Source: Mesodorylaimus sp. YZB2_4 (taxonomy: Eukaryota; Nematoda; Enoplea; Dorylaimida; Dorylaimidae). From it: a stretch of DNA of 64,000 nt. Positions 22,901-32,379 of the stretch are shown here, piece by piece; position 1 is the stretch's first letter; every line of letters begins with the position of its first letter. The notes under the pieces are model-generated. The model did not search any database. It was not told the DNA's origin and saw only the letters and a program-made list of their open reading frames with translations. The position numbers and the translations under genes are program-made. The DNA lies in assembly GCA_030248295.1 (NCBI GenBank), contig JASANH010001537.1, positions 992,001 to 1,056,000 on the forward strand, written 5' to 3'.

Positions 22901-24168
22901 TACACGCCCTTCACATGCCGCGCGTACCTTCCTGAAGAAAGCAGATAGTAGATATCGATATGTCAAATGATATGGATATCGATTAGATATAGATATGAAT
23001 ATCAACAGAGGTCACAACTAGCCTCAAAAAAGCAAGCATCAGAACTGGTTCGCTAAAAACAGTCACAAAATGCATAAGATTTAAATTTGCAGCTCTGTCA
23101 TGAATATGAGTAAAAACAATCAAACAAGAACGAATACCCGAACCCATACCCGCCGTGTACGGGTGGGTACGGGTTTGGGTACCCATGAAGGACTCTGGCT
23201 CAAAGAGGAATCAGAATCATAGCGTGAAGGGAACCCAGCTCAAATTGATAGGAGACTGCGAACAGAGAGAAAATAGGGCATCCTGCGAGGGACCATATCA
23301 GAGAGGCCTGTCAGGGACCATATCAGAATGAGGCAGCTAAAGACTGACTTACGATAAGAGGCCAATCAAAAGAGCGAGTTTTGTGTGTAATAGGTCTGGG
23401 TCCGTATGACTGGTCGGAGTGACTAGCGGAGCTTTTGCACCACGCCAAAAACCCAGGGCAGCCTACCAAGTCTTCAGACCTGGTCCATGGCTGCAGCGTC
23501 ACCCTGATGGGTAGCGCCCCAGCTGCCGGCTCCGTGCAGAGGATCGATTGCCAGACGAGTCTCTACACGTGCATCAATTCTGGCAAAACAAGTAGCTTGG
23601 ACAAGCAGGTCTCCTAAAAGCGATCAGGAAAACAAGGTACGGAATGCACTGGGGTACTGCCTGGTTACCTTCAGACACCTTTAGCAGATCTCAGAAGCTA
23701 ATCATAGACTCCCAATTCGACTGTCCTCGAGATCTACTCACTTAGCACGGCACTGTAGAGGGCTGACTAGCATCGATCCTGTGCAGGGAGCTCACAGGGA
23801 GCGTAACCCGCGAGGTTGATGTTTCAGCTATGGAATAGGTTGGAAGACTTGGTGGATGGCCGGCCTAGGTTTTCGGCGTGGTGCAAAGGTCCATCGGTCA
23901 GATTCCCCCAAACGTATTACAGAACCACAACCTTGGTCATCATTATGTAGTCTTACAGACCCACCTGTCCAAAAGCTACACCAACCAACCATTAAGATCA
24001 CTCACCACTCCTAGCCCCATGCCATAGTACAACCCAGCTTACACCGCTCACCTTACTCTTATCCCCATCCGCCGGCAGTTTGTTCAGAATTTCTTCCACC
24101 AAACTCGGAATATCGTTCCACACAGCCCGATGCAGCGGATAATCCACTTCCGTCCCAGCCGTCGCCAT
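19994..24168 (-). CDS. ANKRD13: Ankyrin-repeat and UIM protein of the ANKRD13 family
   Basis: ANKRD13 proteins bind Lys63-linked ubiquitin on internalised receptors at the plasma membrane and endosomes. Thirteen exons close in frame: 24168-24052, 22788-22653, 22579-22434, 22373-22346 (28 nt), 22287-22144, 22090-21892, 21843-21777, 21596-21438, 21305-21141, 21089-20987, 20927-20745, 20461-20275 and 20222-19994, 620 aa (human ANKRD13A 590). N-terminal ankyrin repeats ([30 protein letters not shown]) are followed by the GPCR-chaperone-type domain ([41 protein letters not shown]). Ubiquitin-interacting motifs follow: [28 protein letters not shown] and [15 protein letters not shown] at the very C-terminus. 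A TTTCAG just upstream suggests a non-coding first exon. The 1.26-kb first intron carries family-B repeats and a foldback sequence. Confidence 0.94.
21340..21432 (-). repeat. tRNA-like SINE fragment (intron 8 of ANKRD13)
   Basis: The minus strand carries GAGGTTCGATTCCCAGTC, a good RNA polymerase III B box, preceded by GGTAGCACAGGGGTC. It is not a convincing tRNA because the A box and the acceptor stem do not pair cleanly. Confidence 0.4.
23127..23190. repeat. Foldback (near-palindromic) sequence
   Basis: CCCGAACCCATACCCGCC is followed after six bases by GGGTGGGTACGGGTTTGGGT, its imperfect reverse complement. The result is a long GC-rich hairpin in the first intron of ANKRD13. Confidence 0.6.
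23400..23545 (-). repeat. Dispersed repeat family B, copy 2
   Basis: CTTTTGCACCACGCCAAAAA, CCCAGGGCAGCCTACCAAGT, GGTCCATGGCTGCAGCGTC, ACCCTGATGGGTAGCGCC, then CTCCGTGCAGAGGATCGATT. It is close to the reverse complement of the copy at 3300-3445. ANKRD13 intron 1. Confidence 0.65.
23790..23910 (+). repeat. Dispersed repeat family B, copy 3
   Basis: GGTTGATGTTTCAGCTATGG, AGACTTGGTGGATGGCCGG and TTTTCGGCGTGGTGCAAAGG, opposite in orientation to the copy about 300 bp to the left. ANKRD13 intron 1. Confidence 0.65.
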
Positions 24169-24448
24169 TTTCGCAACTGAAATCAAAGACATTGCTAGCA
24201 TTATCTCCACCCATCACCCGAAAATATACAACTGTGCCGACAGTTCAGTTCGACCCACACCCTTCTCGAAACAATACTTTACTACATCCGACTGAAAAAA
24301 AAGTGAAAACGCTAAACATCAATCAATAATCCCGGATAATAAGCGTTTAGGAAAGACAAGTAAACCGGTCACAAAATGTGAAAATAAACCAAACTGCCCA
24401 AGTCACATACAATAGACGAATAAGCTTCCCTTGCTTCCGTGTACACCA

Positions 24449-26590
24449 TCAAGACGCAGTACTGGCTGGCACGTGCGATGAGAAATACGGCGCCGTATCT
24501 CGGACTAGCAACGTGTGACACACGTCGCACACGGCGGCCGGTTTATGTTGAGGACCAGTGGGGACTGTCTTTGCGATACAAGACTCACAGAATACACGAC
24601 CGCAATGACGACAATGGCCTTTACGTCGTTGACGAGTAAATGGTTGCTTGCACCCGTTGCACACCAACACGTCCTCCTCGTCCTGCCATCGCACCTGAAT
24701 CGAACCAAGTCAAGATCGAACGTCAGCAAGCACCGGACGAAGCAACCCTCCACTCCCCTCGTCAGCCTGGTGCATATTGCAATCACCCACGTTTTCACGC
24801 CCCTTTCCCTCCCCTTGTTGGCACGAGGGGTAGCGAGCAACCACCCCGGGCATGGTATTCTAGAAACGAAGCGTAACTCCAGTACCGTATGTACAGTTCA
24901 CAAAACTGACTAAAATTTTTGAGAATCTCAATCCCCTTCTCCCCAATGCTAAGCCCTATGTTCAGCTTGGGAGCTGGCTCACATTCACAGGGATAAAAGA
25001 CGCCTTTCCAAACTTTTGACCCTTCCCTGAAGAGGATCACCTCCAACCACCTCACCTCATTATCCGCTTGTCGAATCTTCTCCAATTCAATTTGTAACGA
25101 TTGCGACAATCGAACAAAGTCTTTTTGCACTTCTTCGCTATTATCCAATTCTTGTTGTAATAGGTTCGCTTTTTGTCGATATTCCAAAGCTGCCGCTTCA
25201 GCTCTTTGTTTCTCCTTTCGTACCATATCAACCGTCTTCTCCAAATCTTCTATGGTCGTACGATGAGCATCCAATTGCGCGTTTTTTTCTAGCAAACGCC
25301 GATTCATTTCGTCCTGTTCCAACAAACGACTACGAGAAAGAGCCAATTCCGTGCGCAGCGCATTGATCTCTTCCGACAACGAGTGTTCCATCTGATCCTT
25401 GGCATTTTGCTCGGCTGCCATCTAAACATCAAATATAAAGCCAGATTTCGAAAGCATATGCGCCTTAACATCCTAATTAGAAAATTTCTAGCCAAAAAAA
25501 GATTCGCCATGATTAAACTCTGTGTCGTACCTGATCTCTCAAGAAGAGTACTTCTGATTTCAGCGATTCTTCCAAATGTTCTTTGGCTGCTCTTTCTTCG
25601 ATAAGTTCTTCTCTTAGTTGTAAACAAGTCAGCTGCAATTCGTCCACTGTTTGGGGTAAATTAATCGGTTCCCGTTGCATCTGATCGGCCCGCGTTCGAT
25701 GTCGTCCCAGCAACTTATCGTATTGATTCCTCAATCGTTCCGTTTGTTCTTCCAATCGACGACGGTCGACGAAAAATTCGTGCAGTTGCTTTTCAATCTC
25801 TATTCTTCTTCGACTCGATTCTTGCTCGGACTCACGTTGTCGTTGTTCCACTTTCTCTAAATCGGACGCCAGACGGCCACCCTCCTCGGCCACTGATCCG
25901 CTTAGAGCCTCCATACGCGATTCCAATTCGCTGCACATCAGTCGTTCGGCCGATAGCTCACTTTTATAACGTTCGGCTAAATTTTGCGATGTGTTTGCTT
26001 GTTGACGAAGCCGACGTTCGGATTCCTGAAAATAAACGTAGGGTACAAAAAGACGAGTCGATATCAGACTGGCAGGCATCAGGGTCAAAAATGAAAAGTT
26101 TTTACGAATTTAGATTTGAAAGAGTGGGAAGGAAATTATGCACGCCATCGAAATAAGAACAGAAATACAGTACATCTTACTTGTTAGATCCCCGCAGGGA
26201 ATCAACCCGCAACAGTTTTTCTTAGATCGACCTCCAAACTTTCACGCTATCGTCATCTAAGCCATGCCCTGGACGTCTTACCTGCAATTGTTGCAATTTA
26301 TGTTCGTAATTAGCGCACATTTCGCATCCCAGACTGCCACCTCCTCGATTCGTCGTGTTCGTACCAGTGCCTGGCAGAGTCAATAAAGAAACTTCGCTGG
26401 GACTACCCGTCAATGACAAGGGTGGTGAAATACGTAATTCGTGACTATTAGCAGCCGCAGCAGCTGCACTATTATTCATTATGGCCGGTGGAAATAACTT
26501 ATCTTTACATTCGCTGCTATGCTTATCACCCAAGCACGCGTGATTATGATCTACAATGTTCAACGAGCGACTGCGACGAAGAGATGACAT
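24449..26590 (-). CDS. Rabaptin-like coiled-coil protein with C-terminal FYVE-type zinc finger
   Basis: Rabaptins are Rab5/Rab4 effectors acting with Rabex-5 on early endosomes. Exons: 26590-26282, 26025-25531, 25421-25056 and 24694-24449, 471 aa, all phase 0. Residues 1-100 are low-complexity (five-Ala run, Ser/Gly). Residues 104-385 are nearly continuous coiled coil containing NLPQTVDELQ and the rabaptin C-terminal signature DFVRLSQSLQIELEKIRQAD, close to human RABEP1. From residue 391 there is a FYVE-type finger: the WxxD-like WQDEED, four Cys pairs (CNGC, CRHC, CESC, CDVC) and QRRKGHCRHC. The canonical R(R/K)HHCR basic motif is altered (Gly for the first His) and RVC reads AVC, so PI3P binding is uncertain. 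Human RABEP1 ends without a zinc finger. The protein is shorter than human RABEP1 (about 860 aa), so upstream coding exons could be missing. Confidence 0.82.
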
Positions 26591-27984
26591 GGTGGTGGGA
26601 AATTAAAGTCAGACGACGGATTCCGCGACGAGAAATCAATATGGGGAAAGGATCGAACTGGAAGAGCCGTCACAATCAAAATGACCGAGAGATAATCTAG
26701 GAAACGACCCCGATCCGATTTAGAGTCTCCTCATGACAAACAACACGATGAAGAGAGCCCAAAAATGGAAATAATGAAATGGAAGGAAACGAAATCCCTG
26801 GAACACGGACTTGGCGCACACTGTCGCAGACACATAAAGTACAGTAAGACAAAAACGCGGGAGATTTGAATATTTTTTCCGGCGAATGACGTGCACAGGA
26901 GTATCGTCCACAAATTTTGTCCAAACGTCAGAGCATTTCACAAAATCCGTTAGTTTCGCCTACATAGCCCCACAAAACTTTATCTTAGGCGGGATTCGAA
27001 TTCTTCCTGTACTGCTAATGCAGGCCAGGTCATGAGCTCAGCAGGTGAAGAGGTGAGAGGTTAGATAGGGGTAAATTTTGTAAAGTTCCCTTGTGCTATG
27101 GCTCGTCGAGGATGCACGCTGGGCAAGACAAGAGTGCGTGCACCGACTTCACGATGTCGGCGGTTACCCTCTTTGGGGTACCCAGTCCGTGCCCACGAGG
27201 TGACTAGCTTAGTGTTGCAAGTCAAGTCGGTTTTTCATTCTGGCTTTGACTTTGAGTTTGGAAAAGCTTGGTTTTTACATTGACATTGACTCAAAATTGA
27301 CCTTTTTTAAAAAGTTTCCACAAAGGCTCTGCGGGCCATGACCCAAAAGCCCTGTCCCACCAGGTGTCTCACATGTCGCCTAGCCCCTTTACTAGGATGG
27401 AGCGGAGGTAGGCGACGGCCAAGCCTGGCTGGGTGGACAGGACGATGTCCTAAGCTTGTTTTCAGACTCACGTTGGGCTGACCTGTCTTGTAAACTCTCT
27501 GCCGATGTCGACCCGACCACAACTAAGCTAACCTAAAAGCATGAGACTGCAGCTGTATCATGCAGCTTGCTGAATCTGCAACTGAACACTGCTTCAATTG
27601 TCCCTCTAGCAGTCGTCGCATTAGTGATTGCAGCACAAATGTAACCCTCATGCCTGGTAGGCCATGGCGAGTGGGAGAGAGTAATCGATACTCTCCCCTG
27701 GCTGGGAGACGCCAACCCCTCGGGTTGATGTTTCAGCCGTAGGTATAGTCGCAAGACTTGGGGCTAAACACGCGGAGCAAAAACTCCAGTCAGAATTCTT
27801 GTCCCGCGACTTCGGTCGGCCGCCTCTCTCTTACGCCTGCCAGGCTTGGTTACATAAAGAAGTGTGTTTCGCCATGGAAGGCATCATCGTTCGCTCTGCT
27901 GTTCTTCCTTCTCCGCTATCTCACCCTACGACTGCTCCCTCCCCTGGACGAACAACGTCTTGCGTAGCTCCAAGCTCTTCGCTC
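26591..27984. other. Repeat-bearing intergenic DNA
   Basis: No gene recognised. The stretch 26980-27060 on the minus strand carries GAATTCGAATCCCGCC, a weak tRNA B-box-like word. A family-A repeat occupies 27640-27790. Confidence 0.4.
27640..27790 (+). repeat. Dispersed repeat family A, copy 5 (best preserved)
   Basis: The clearest copy: GGTAGGCCATGGCGAGTGG, GAGAGTAATCGATACTCTCC, CCTGGCTGGGAGACGCC, AACCCCTCGGGTTGATG, TTTCAGCCGTAGGTATAGTC, GCAAGACTTGGGG. It includes two self-complementary words, AGAGTAATCGATACTCT and CAACCCCTCGGGTTG. Confidence 0.75.
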
Positions 27985-28557
27985 TTCCTTCATGCTGTCG
28001 CCAAGATCTCCACTCGTTCTGAACCATCGAGATCGTTCTTGCCATGCTATTCTCGATTCTGCAAGTCAACGGTCCCATGTTTCTTCAGAATTCGCTATGC
28101 GAATTCGTGCTCTTGTTATTCAACCAGAGCACATTTGCATATCTTCTTCCGGATGCATCATGAATCCCTTTAGCTCACGCTTGGTAGCCAACGCGAGTGC
28201 GCGAGTGCGAACAGGCGATGGCTTCCATCTCAGTGTCGCAGCTTCTTTCATCCAACCGATCCAACGGTTCACCTGATTGCATCCCTATTCCCTGAAGCTG
28301 AGACATTCCTTCAGTCCCGAGATCTAGCTGATACCGCTCCGTGTACTTCCCAGTCCCGTATCGTCGACATTCTGATTGGCGCGGAATACAGGGATCAAAT
28401 CTTTGCCGACTCTAGCATCACACTGGTGCCAGAAAGTACACCGCTCTCACTCGTTCCTTCTCGCCTGGGGTGGATCCTCACTGCAGAAGGAGAATCACCA
28501 ACTCCCCTTGCTTCGAACGAACCTGCAAACATCCATCGTCTCTCTCGATTCGCCTAG
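27985..28557 (+). mobile_element. BEL/Pao LTR-retrotransposon aspartic-protease fragment (decayed)
   Basis: Two adjacent frames encode pieces typical of the BEL/Pao peptidase region. The first, in the frame of 27992-28276, has AILDSASQRSHVSSEFA, where the usual DSG catalytic triad reads DSA. The second, ending at the stop at 28555-28557, has LQSRDLADTAP, then VDILIGAEYRDQI and a PSRLGWIL end, the classic downstream motif. A frameshift lies between about 28250 and 28280. No LTRs, gag zinc knuckle, RT or integrase were seen nearby. This is a dead fragment. Confidence 0.72.
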
Positions 28558-28684
28558 TCTCAACTCTATGGATTTGGAATACTGAAACTGTAACTAGCCC
28601 AGTATACAGTTTCAGATGCGGTTTTTGGTTGCAATATGTCAAGTTCAGACTATTTTAAAATCTTGCACAGTCGAACTCACCACA

Positions 28685-28865
28685 GCAGCCCGGATAGCAG
28701 CAACAGGGTTCAAAGCCCACCCGCCATTGTCCGAGGAAGCCGGTGTGTGGTCCAGGATGGCCTCGCGTGGAGGTGCTCCTAGTGGAGACAGGAAGAGGGA
28801 CCCTGCTGTGTGTGCTGGTCCCCGCACAGCCCTGCTTAGAAGGTTTGACTGCTGGCCAGCCTCTC
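28685..28865 (+). repeat. SINE-like repeat, left arm of an inverted pair
   Basis: It contains CAGGGTTCAAAGCCCACCCG, CCATTGTCCGAGGAAGCCGG, GGATGGCCTCGCGTGGAGGT, GCTCCTAGTGGAGAC and TGCTTAGAAGGTTTGACTG. The block is repeated in reverse complement at 28985-29160. GGTTCAAAGCCC resembles a polymerase III B box. Confidence 0.75.
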
Positions 28866-28984
28866 AAATGAAGACATGGGCCATTTCATTTTGACAAAAG
28901 TTGCTGTTACCCAGTTTAAAAGCTGCCTGGGGCGGCAAAAATGGTTTTTTTTTGTAATTTTTGTTGGCCGAAGCCCGTTTTCGC

Positions 28985-29160
28985 CTCCAGCTGGCCAACA
29001 GTCAAACCTTCTAAGCAGTGCTGTGCGGGGACTGGCACACGCAGCAGCGTACCTCTTCGCGTCTCCACTAGGAGCAACACCACGCGAGGCCATTCTAGAG
29101 CACACACCGACTTCCTCGGACAATGGCGGGTGGGCTTTGAACCCTGTCGGTGTTCGACAG
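28985..29160 (-). repeat. SINE-like repeat, right arm of an inverted pair
   Basis: Reverse-complement counterpart of 28685-28865: CAGTCAAACCTTCTAAGCAG, GTCTCCACTAGGAGCAACAC, CACGCGAGGCCATTC, CTTCCTCGGACAATGGCGGG, TGGGCTTTGAACCCTG. The arms are separated by about 120 bp of unrelated DNA. Confidence 0.75.
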
Positions 29161-29360
29161 CCGAGACTGTCTCCTCTTCACTCGGAGCACCTATAGGGTA
29201 CCGGGTGAGTCACCCACGGCCTGGCATGCAAGGTCAGCGAGGGTTAATGGTCCGCGAACCGACCTCCATCTCCGGGATTCGAACCCGGGAGTCCAGCCAC
29301 TCGCTCCCAAGCAATACGAAGAGACGAATGCCGAACCGCTGCACCACCGCGCCTATTCTT
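29160..29360 (-). repeat. tRNA-derived SINE (family D), copy 1
   Basis: On the minus strand the element starts GGCGCGGTGGTGCAGCGGTT, an A-box-like head. CCCGGGTTCGAATCCCGG, a near-perfect B box with T stem, follows at normal tRNA spacing. A body containing the reverse complement of GGTCAGCGAGGGTTAA comes next. A second copy with the same body order lies at 44600-44815. Confidence 0.6.
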
Positions 29361-29609
29361 CTGTTGTACCCACACAGTCGGGAAGCTTTTTTGGCAAACA
29401 TCGGACAGCAGCAACCTTGGATAACAACAATTTTGGTGGTCCTGAGCGGTTGCTGTCTAGCGAGTTCGACTATCTGACGTGAGCCTGTCCCTTGTGGCAT
29501 GTGCCTTTGGTATTTATTGGAATGATTTCATTGGAACAAGAAAAATGTCAAAATGTATCTTTACAATATAAGATTTAGTGAAATTAAACCAAAAACTGCA
29601 TCATTTTAA

Positions 29610-31180
29610 TGATAAGACTGACTGACTGACTGACTTTACTGTACCAAAAAGACTTAGCAATCCATAAAGTGGCACAGAGCACTGGTTAGAACGTTAAAAC
29701 AAGTACAATTCCAAAGTGCAAAATTATCAACTCGTCAAAAGTGTAAGTTTAAAACAGATGATTTATATTTGTCAAACGAACTGGTTACAATATCGTATGG
29801 CATTGCGTTCCACATCCGAATCGTTGAGTATTCAAAACTCTGCTTAAATGATTCTGTACGTGGCCTTTCAAATTCCAAGTGATGAGGTTCGTGAAGACGA
29901 ACACTGCTACGACGATCTACCAAGTCGGTATGATTAAAATTTGCGTTTGGGTGATGCGCGTGGTATCGTATCGATAAAACTGCAGTAGCTTCTGATGCCT
30001 ACGATGATCGGATAGTAGTGGCAATTTCAACTGCAGTAAAGCTTCTTCGTATTCAATATTCCAGTTGTTTAATATGGACCGAGCAGCAAATTTTTGAGAG
30101 CTTTCCAATGCCGTAATGGACTGTTTCGAGATCGGATCCCAAGAAACGCATCCATAATCGAACTGGGGCCGAACACATTCAAGATAGGCCGCTCTAAGGA
30201 CGCTGGATGCAAATTTCCCGAATTTTCTTCTGAACGCACCAATCATTTGGCGAGCTTTGCTAGAACTTTGCTGACAGTGTTGATTAAATTGCATATCGCG
30301 GTCAAGTTTTTACGCTGTCGGTAACCTGAATTTGATCGCCCATGATTGTGAGACATGGTTCGCATTGCAGTCTACTGCAACCAAATTGAAAAATACTGGC
30401 TTGAGTCTTTGCTGTGTTAAACTGGAGTCAAAGATCACTTATACTCGCCACAACAAAATCGATGTAAGGCTGGACCATCGAACCGACCATCGATAATGGA
30501 TTTGCATGGGACTAATAGTGCTAAGTCATCGGCATACGCTTGTAACATAGCAGTTTGAGCTGTTCCAGAAGAAGGAAAGTGATCCGAAAATTTTTGCAGT
30601 ACAGAGTTGATGGAAGCCATAAACAATATTGGAGCAAGAAATGATCCTTGCGGGACACCAGAAATAATTGGCGATCTTTGCGATGAGCTTGTACCAACTG
30701 AGACGAACTGCGATCTCCCGCTAAGATATGATGACAGCCAAGGCAACAATTTTGGACATAATTTGTGGTCGGTTTCCAATGCTTCTAATAATTTAGGGTG
30801 ACTAACTCTATCAAAGGCTTTCCTGATGTCGAAAAAAACGTCTGCAACTGATCGATATTCCGATCCATTCAGCCAAGTATGAATTGATTTTGTCAAGCGA
30901 ACTAAAGCACCAGTCGTAGAATCTTTTCCGAAAATTATGCTGATTGTGAGATAATTTTAGTTTCGGGCGAAGCAGAGACAGTACGTGCTGTTCCAAAATT
31001 TTTGACATAATAGGTAGCAGCGAAATTGGGCGATAATTCGTAAGTGACGTTACAAACGACGTTACAACGATATGGACAGTTGAAAAATGGAGCTGAAACT
31101 AAATCTTTTATGAGATTCAGAACTGTAACAACGTTAGGCTCACAGTCAGCCTGTTTTGGAATGACATGCCCGACATCCAA
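29610..31180 (-). mobile_element. 5'-truncated non-LTR retrotransposon (LINE), reverse transcriptase part
   Basis: Minus-strand pieces in order from about 31180: RT fingers (NYRPISLLPIMSKILEQH), then 30896-30435 with DIRKAFDRVSH, SGVPQGSFLAP and the catalytic YADDLA. Next are the thumb and C-terminal region 30294-29917 (YLECVRPQFDYGCVSWDP) and the terminal TIRMWNAMPYDIV ending at the stop at 29735. Reading-frame breaks separate the pieces, so it is inactive. On the minus strand the 3' end is marked by (GTCA)n at 29618-29637, a short tandem tail as in CR1/L2-type elements. Endonuclease and ORF1 are absent. Confidence 0.85.
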
Positions 31181-31404
31181 GCGAGCTATATGAAAAAGAT
31201 ACCCAGAGATTTTTGGGAGAAACCCAATAAACTGTTGTTCGAGTAGATCAATTTACTAGTATCTTTCATCCCGTGCCCTACTCCTGCCTTGTGAAAAGTG
31301 TAAAGTGGCCAGCACGGTAAGACTGGAGACAGTGTAAAGTACAAAGATGGTGCACTTGATTATTCAGTGCTTCCGTGGCGTGGTGTGTGGGCGTGCTGTC
31401 TCAG

Positions 31405-32379
31405 ATGATGTCCGTGATGGGCGTGCTTGCCTTGATCGTATTGCTTTCTGGTCTATCGTCTACAAATTCTATTGATCCATCAAAAGTGTCGGGACAGGAC
31501 GCCTCAACGTCGGGGTTAGAGGAACAGTGCGCAGGTAAGAGGAGGCTGATTCCTTATCTTTGTGCCACTTGCGCGGGGACTTGTATGCTCGGGTGTGCGC
31601 TGCACCGCCCTGGCAATGAGGCGTTGGGCGTGGCTTGCTCGGCAGCGCAGGAAACTGGTCAGCCTGGGTTCAACTCCTGGCGGTGGGCGACTAATCGTGT
31701 GGGGTCGACAAACGAGGGGTGGCCTTGTGGGGCAGTGGGCTCTCGAATCCGGGTTACCTCACGGGGCACGGGTTACAGCCATAGTGCCGACTACCCCCTA
31801 GTCGATGGCTGACAGGGCCCTCTAAAAAGCATTGGCCCTTCTTTGCATCAATCAGGACGGGAAGAAGCGTGTTTAGTGTGAATTGGGCGTTTATGGTGAG
31901 TAGCGTGCGGCATAAAACCCAACAGGCTGAAAAGGCAATCGACCAAGACACAACACATTGTAGGGCGAGGAGAAGGGACCCCGCAGACACCTAGACGGTG
32001 TCTGTCTGCACAGGTTCGGGCAGTCGTAGTACACCAACAGGCCGGAACCTGATTTCCTGATCGCAAATCAACAGTCAGCATGATCGAATTGGGAATGCAT
32101 ATTCCTCGAATTTTTTCCCATCCCAGATCATCGGACCATTCCTTCCAAGGACATCACTTCGGGCAGTAGGACTGACCACGCAAACTCACTTTTTCAGACA
32201 CTGGTACGCCCGGCTGGGTGTACTTTCTCATGGCGTTCATCGTATTAGCAGCGGGCGGTGGCCTGATCGCAATTATGGTTTATTCGTACGAACGATTGGA
32301 AAAGAAGATAAGCAAAACTCGGTTCGGTCACTTCTATATGCGCATCTTCGGCAGCGAGCACAGGCCGAGCCACACCTAG
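31405..32379 (+). CDS. Small single-pass membrane protein, paralogue A (unknown family)
   Basis: Not recognised. Exons 31405-31534 and 32198-32379 join in phase 1 to give 103 aa. The N-terminus is a signal peptide (MGVLALIVLLSG; ATGs at 31405, 31408 and 31417 are all possible). A short Ser/Thr/Asp ectodomain follows, then the exon-2 sequence TPGWVYFLMAFIVLAAGGGL with a transmembrane helix and a basic cytoplasmic tail (YERLEKKISKTRFGHF, ending EHRPSHT). The neighbour at 33446-34215 has the same plan: signal exon, phase-1 intron, GW-aromatic-Phe motif at the start of the transmembrane helix, basic tail. That argues for a real tandem pair. A tRNA-like repeat lies in the intron. Function is unknown; no catalytic motif is seen. 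Confidence 0.55.
31590..31800 (+). repeat. tRNA-like SINE fragment in intron of membrane-protein gene A
   Basis: CAGCCTGGGTTCAACTCCTGG is a B-box-like word with a possible T stem, downstream of GCGTGGCTTGCTCGGCAGCG. It is not a convincing tRNA. Confidence 0.35.

Noticed and set aside
27640-27790. Hammerhead ribozyme in family A: GAAAC, a hairpin, then GUC on the minus strand resembles the second half of a hammerhead.
   Set aside because: The conserved CUGANGA box is not present upstream (copies read GCGACUA or GCGACGA), strand I has no partner, and GUC is kept in only two of seven copies.
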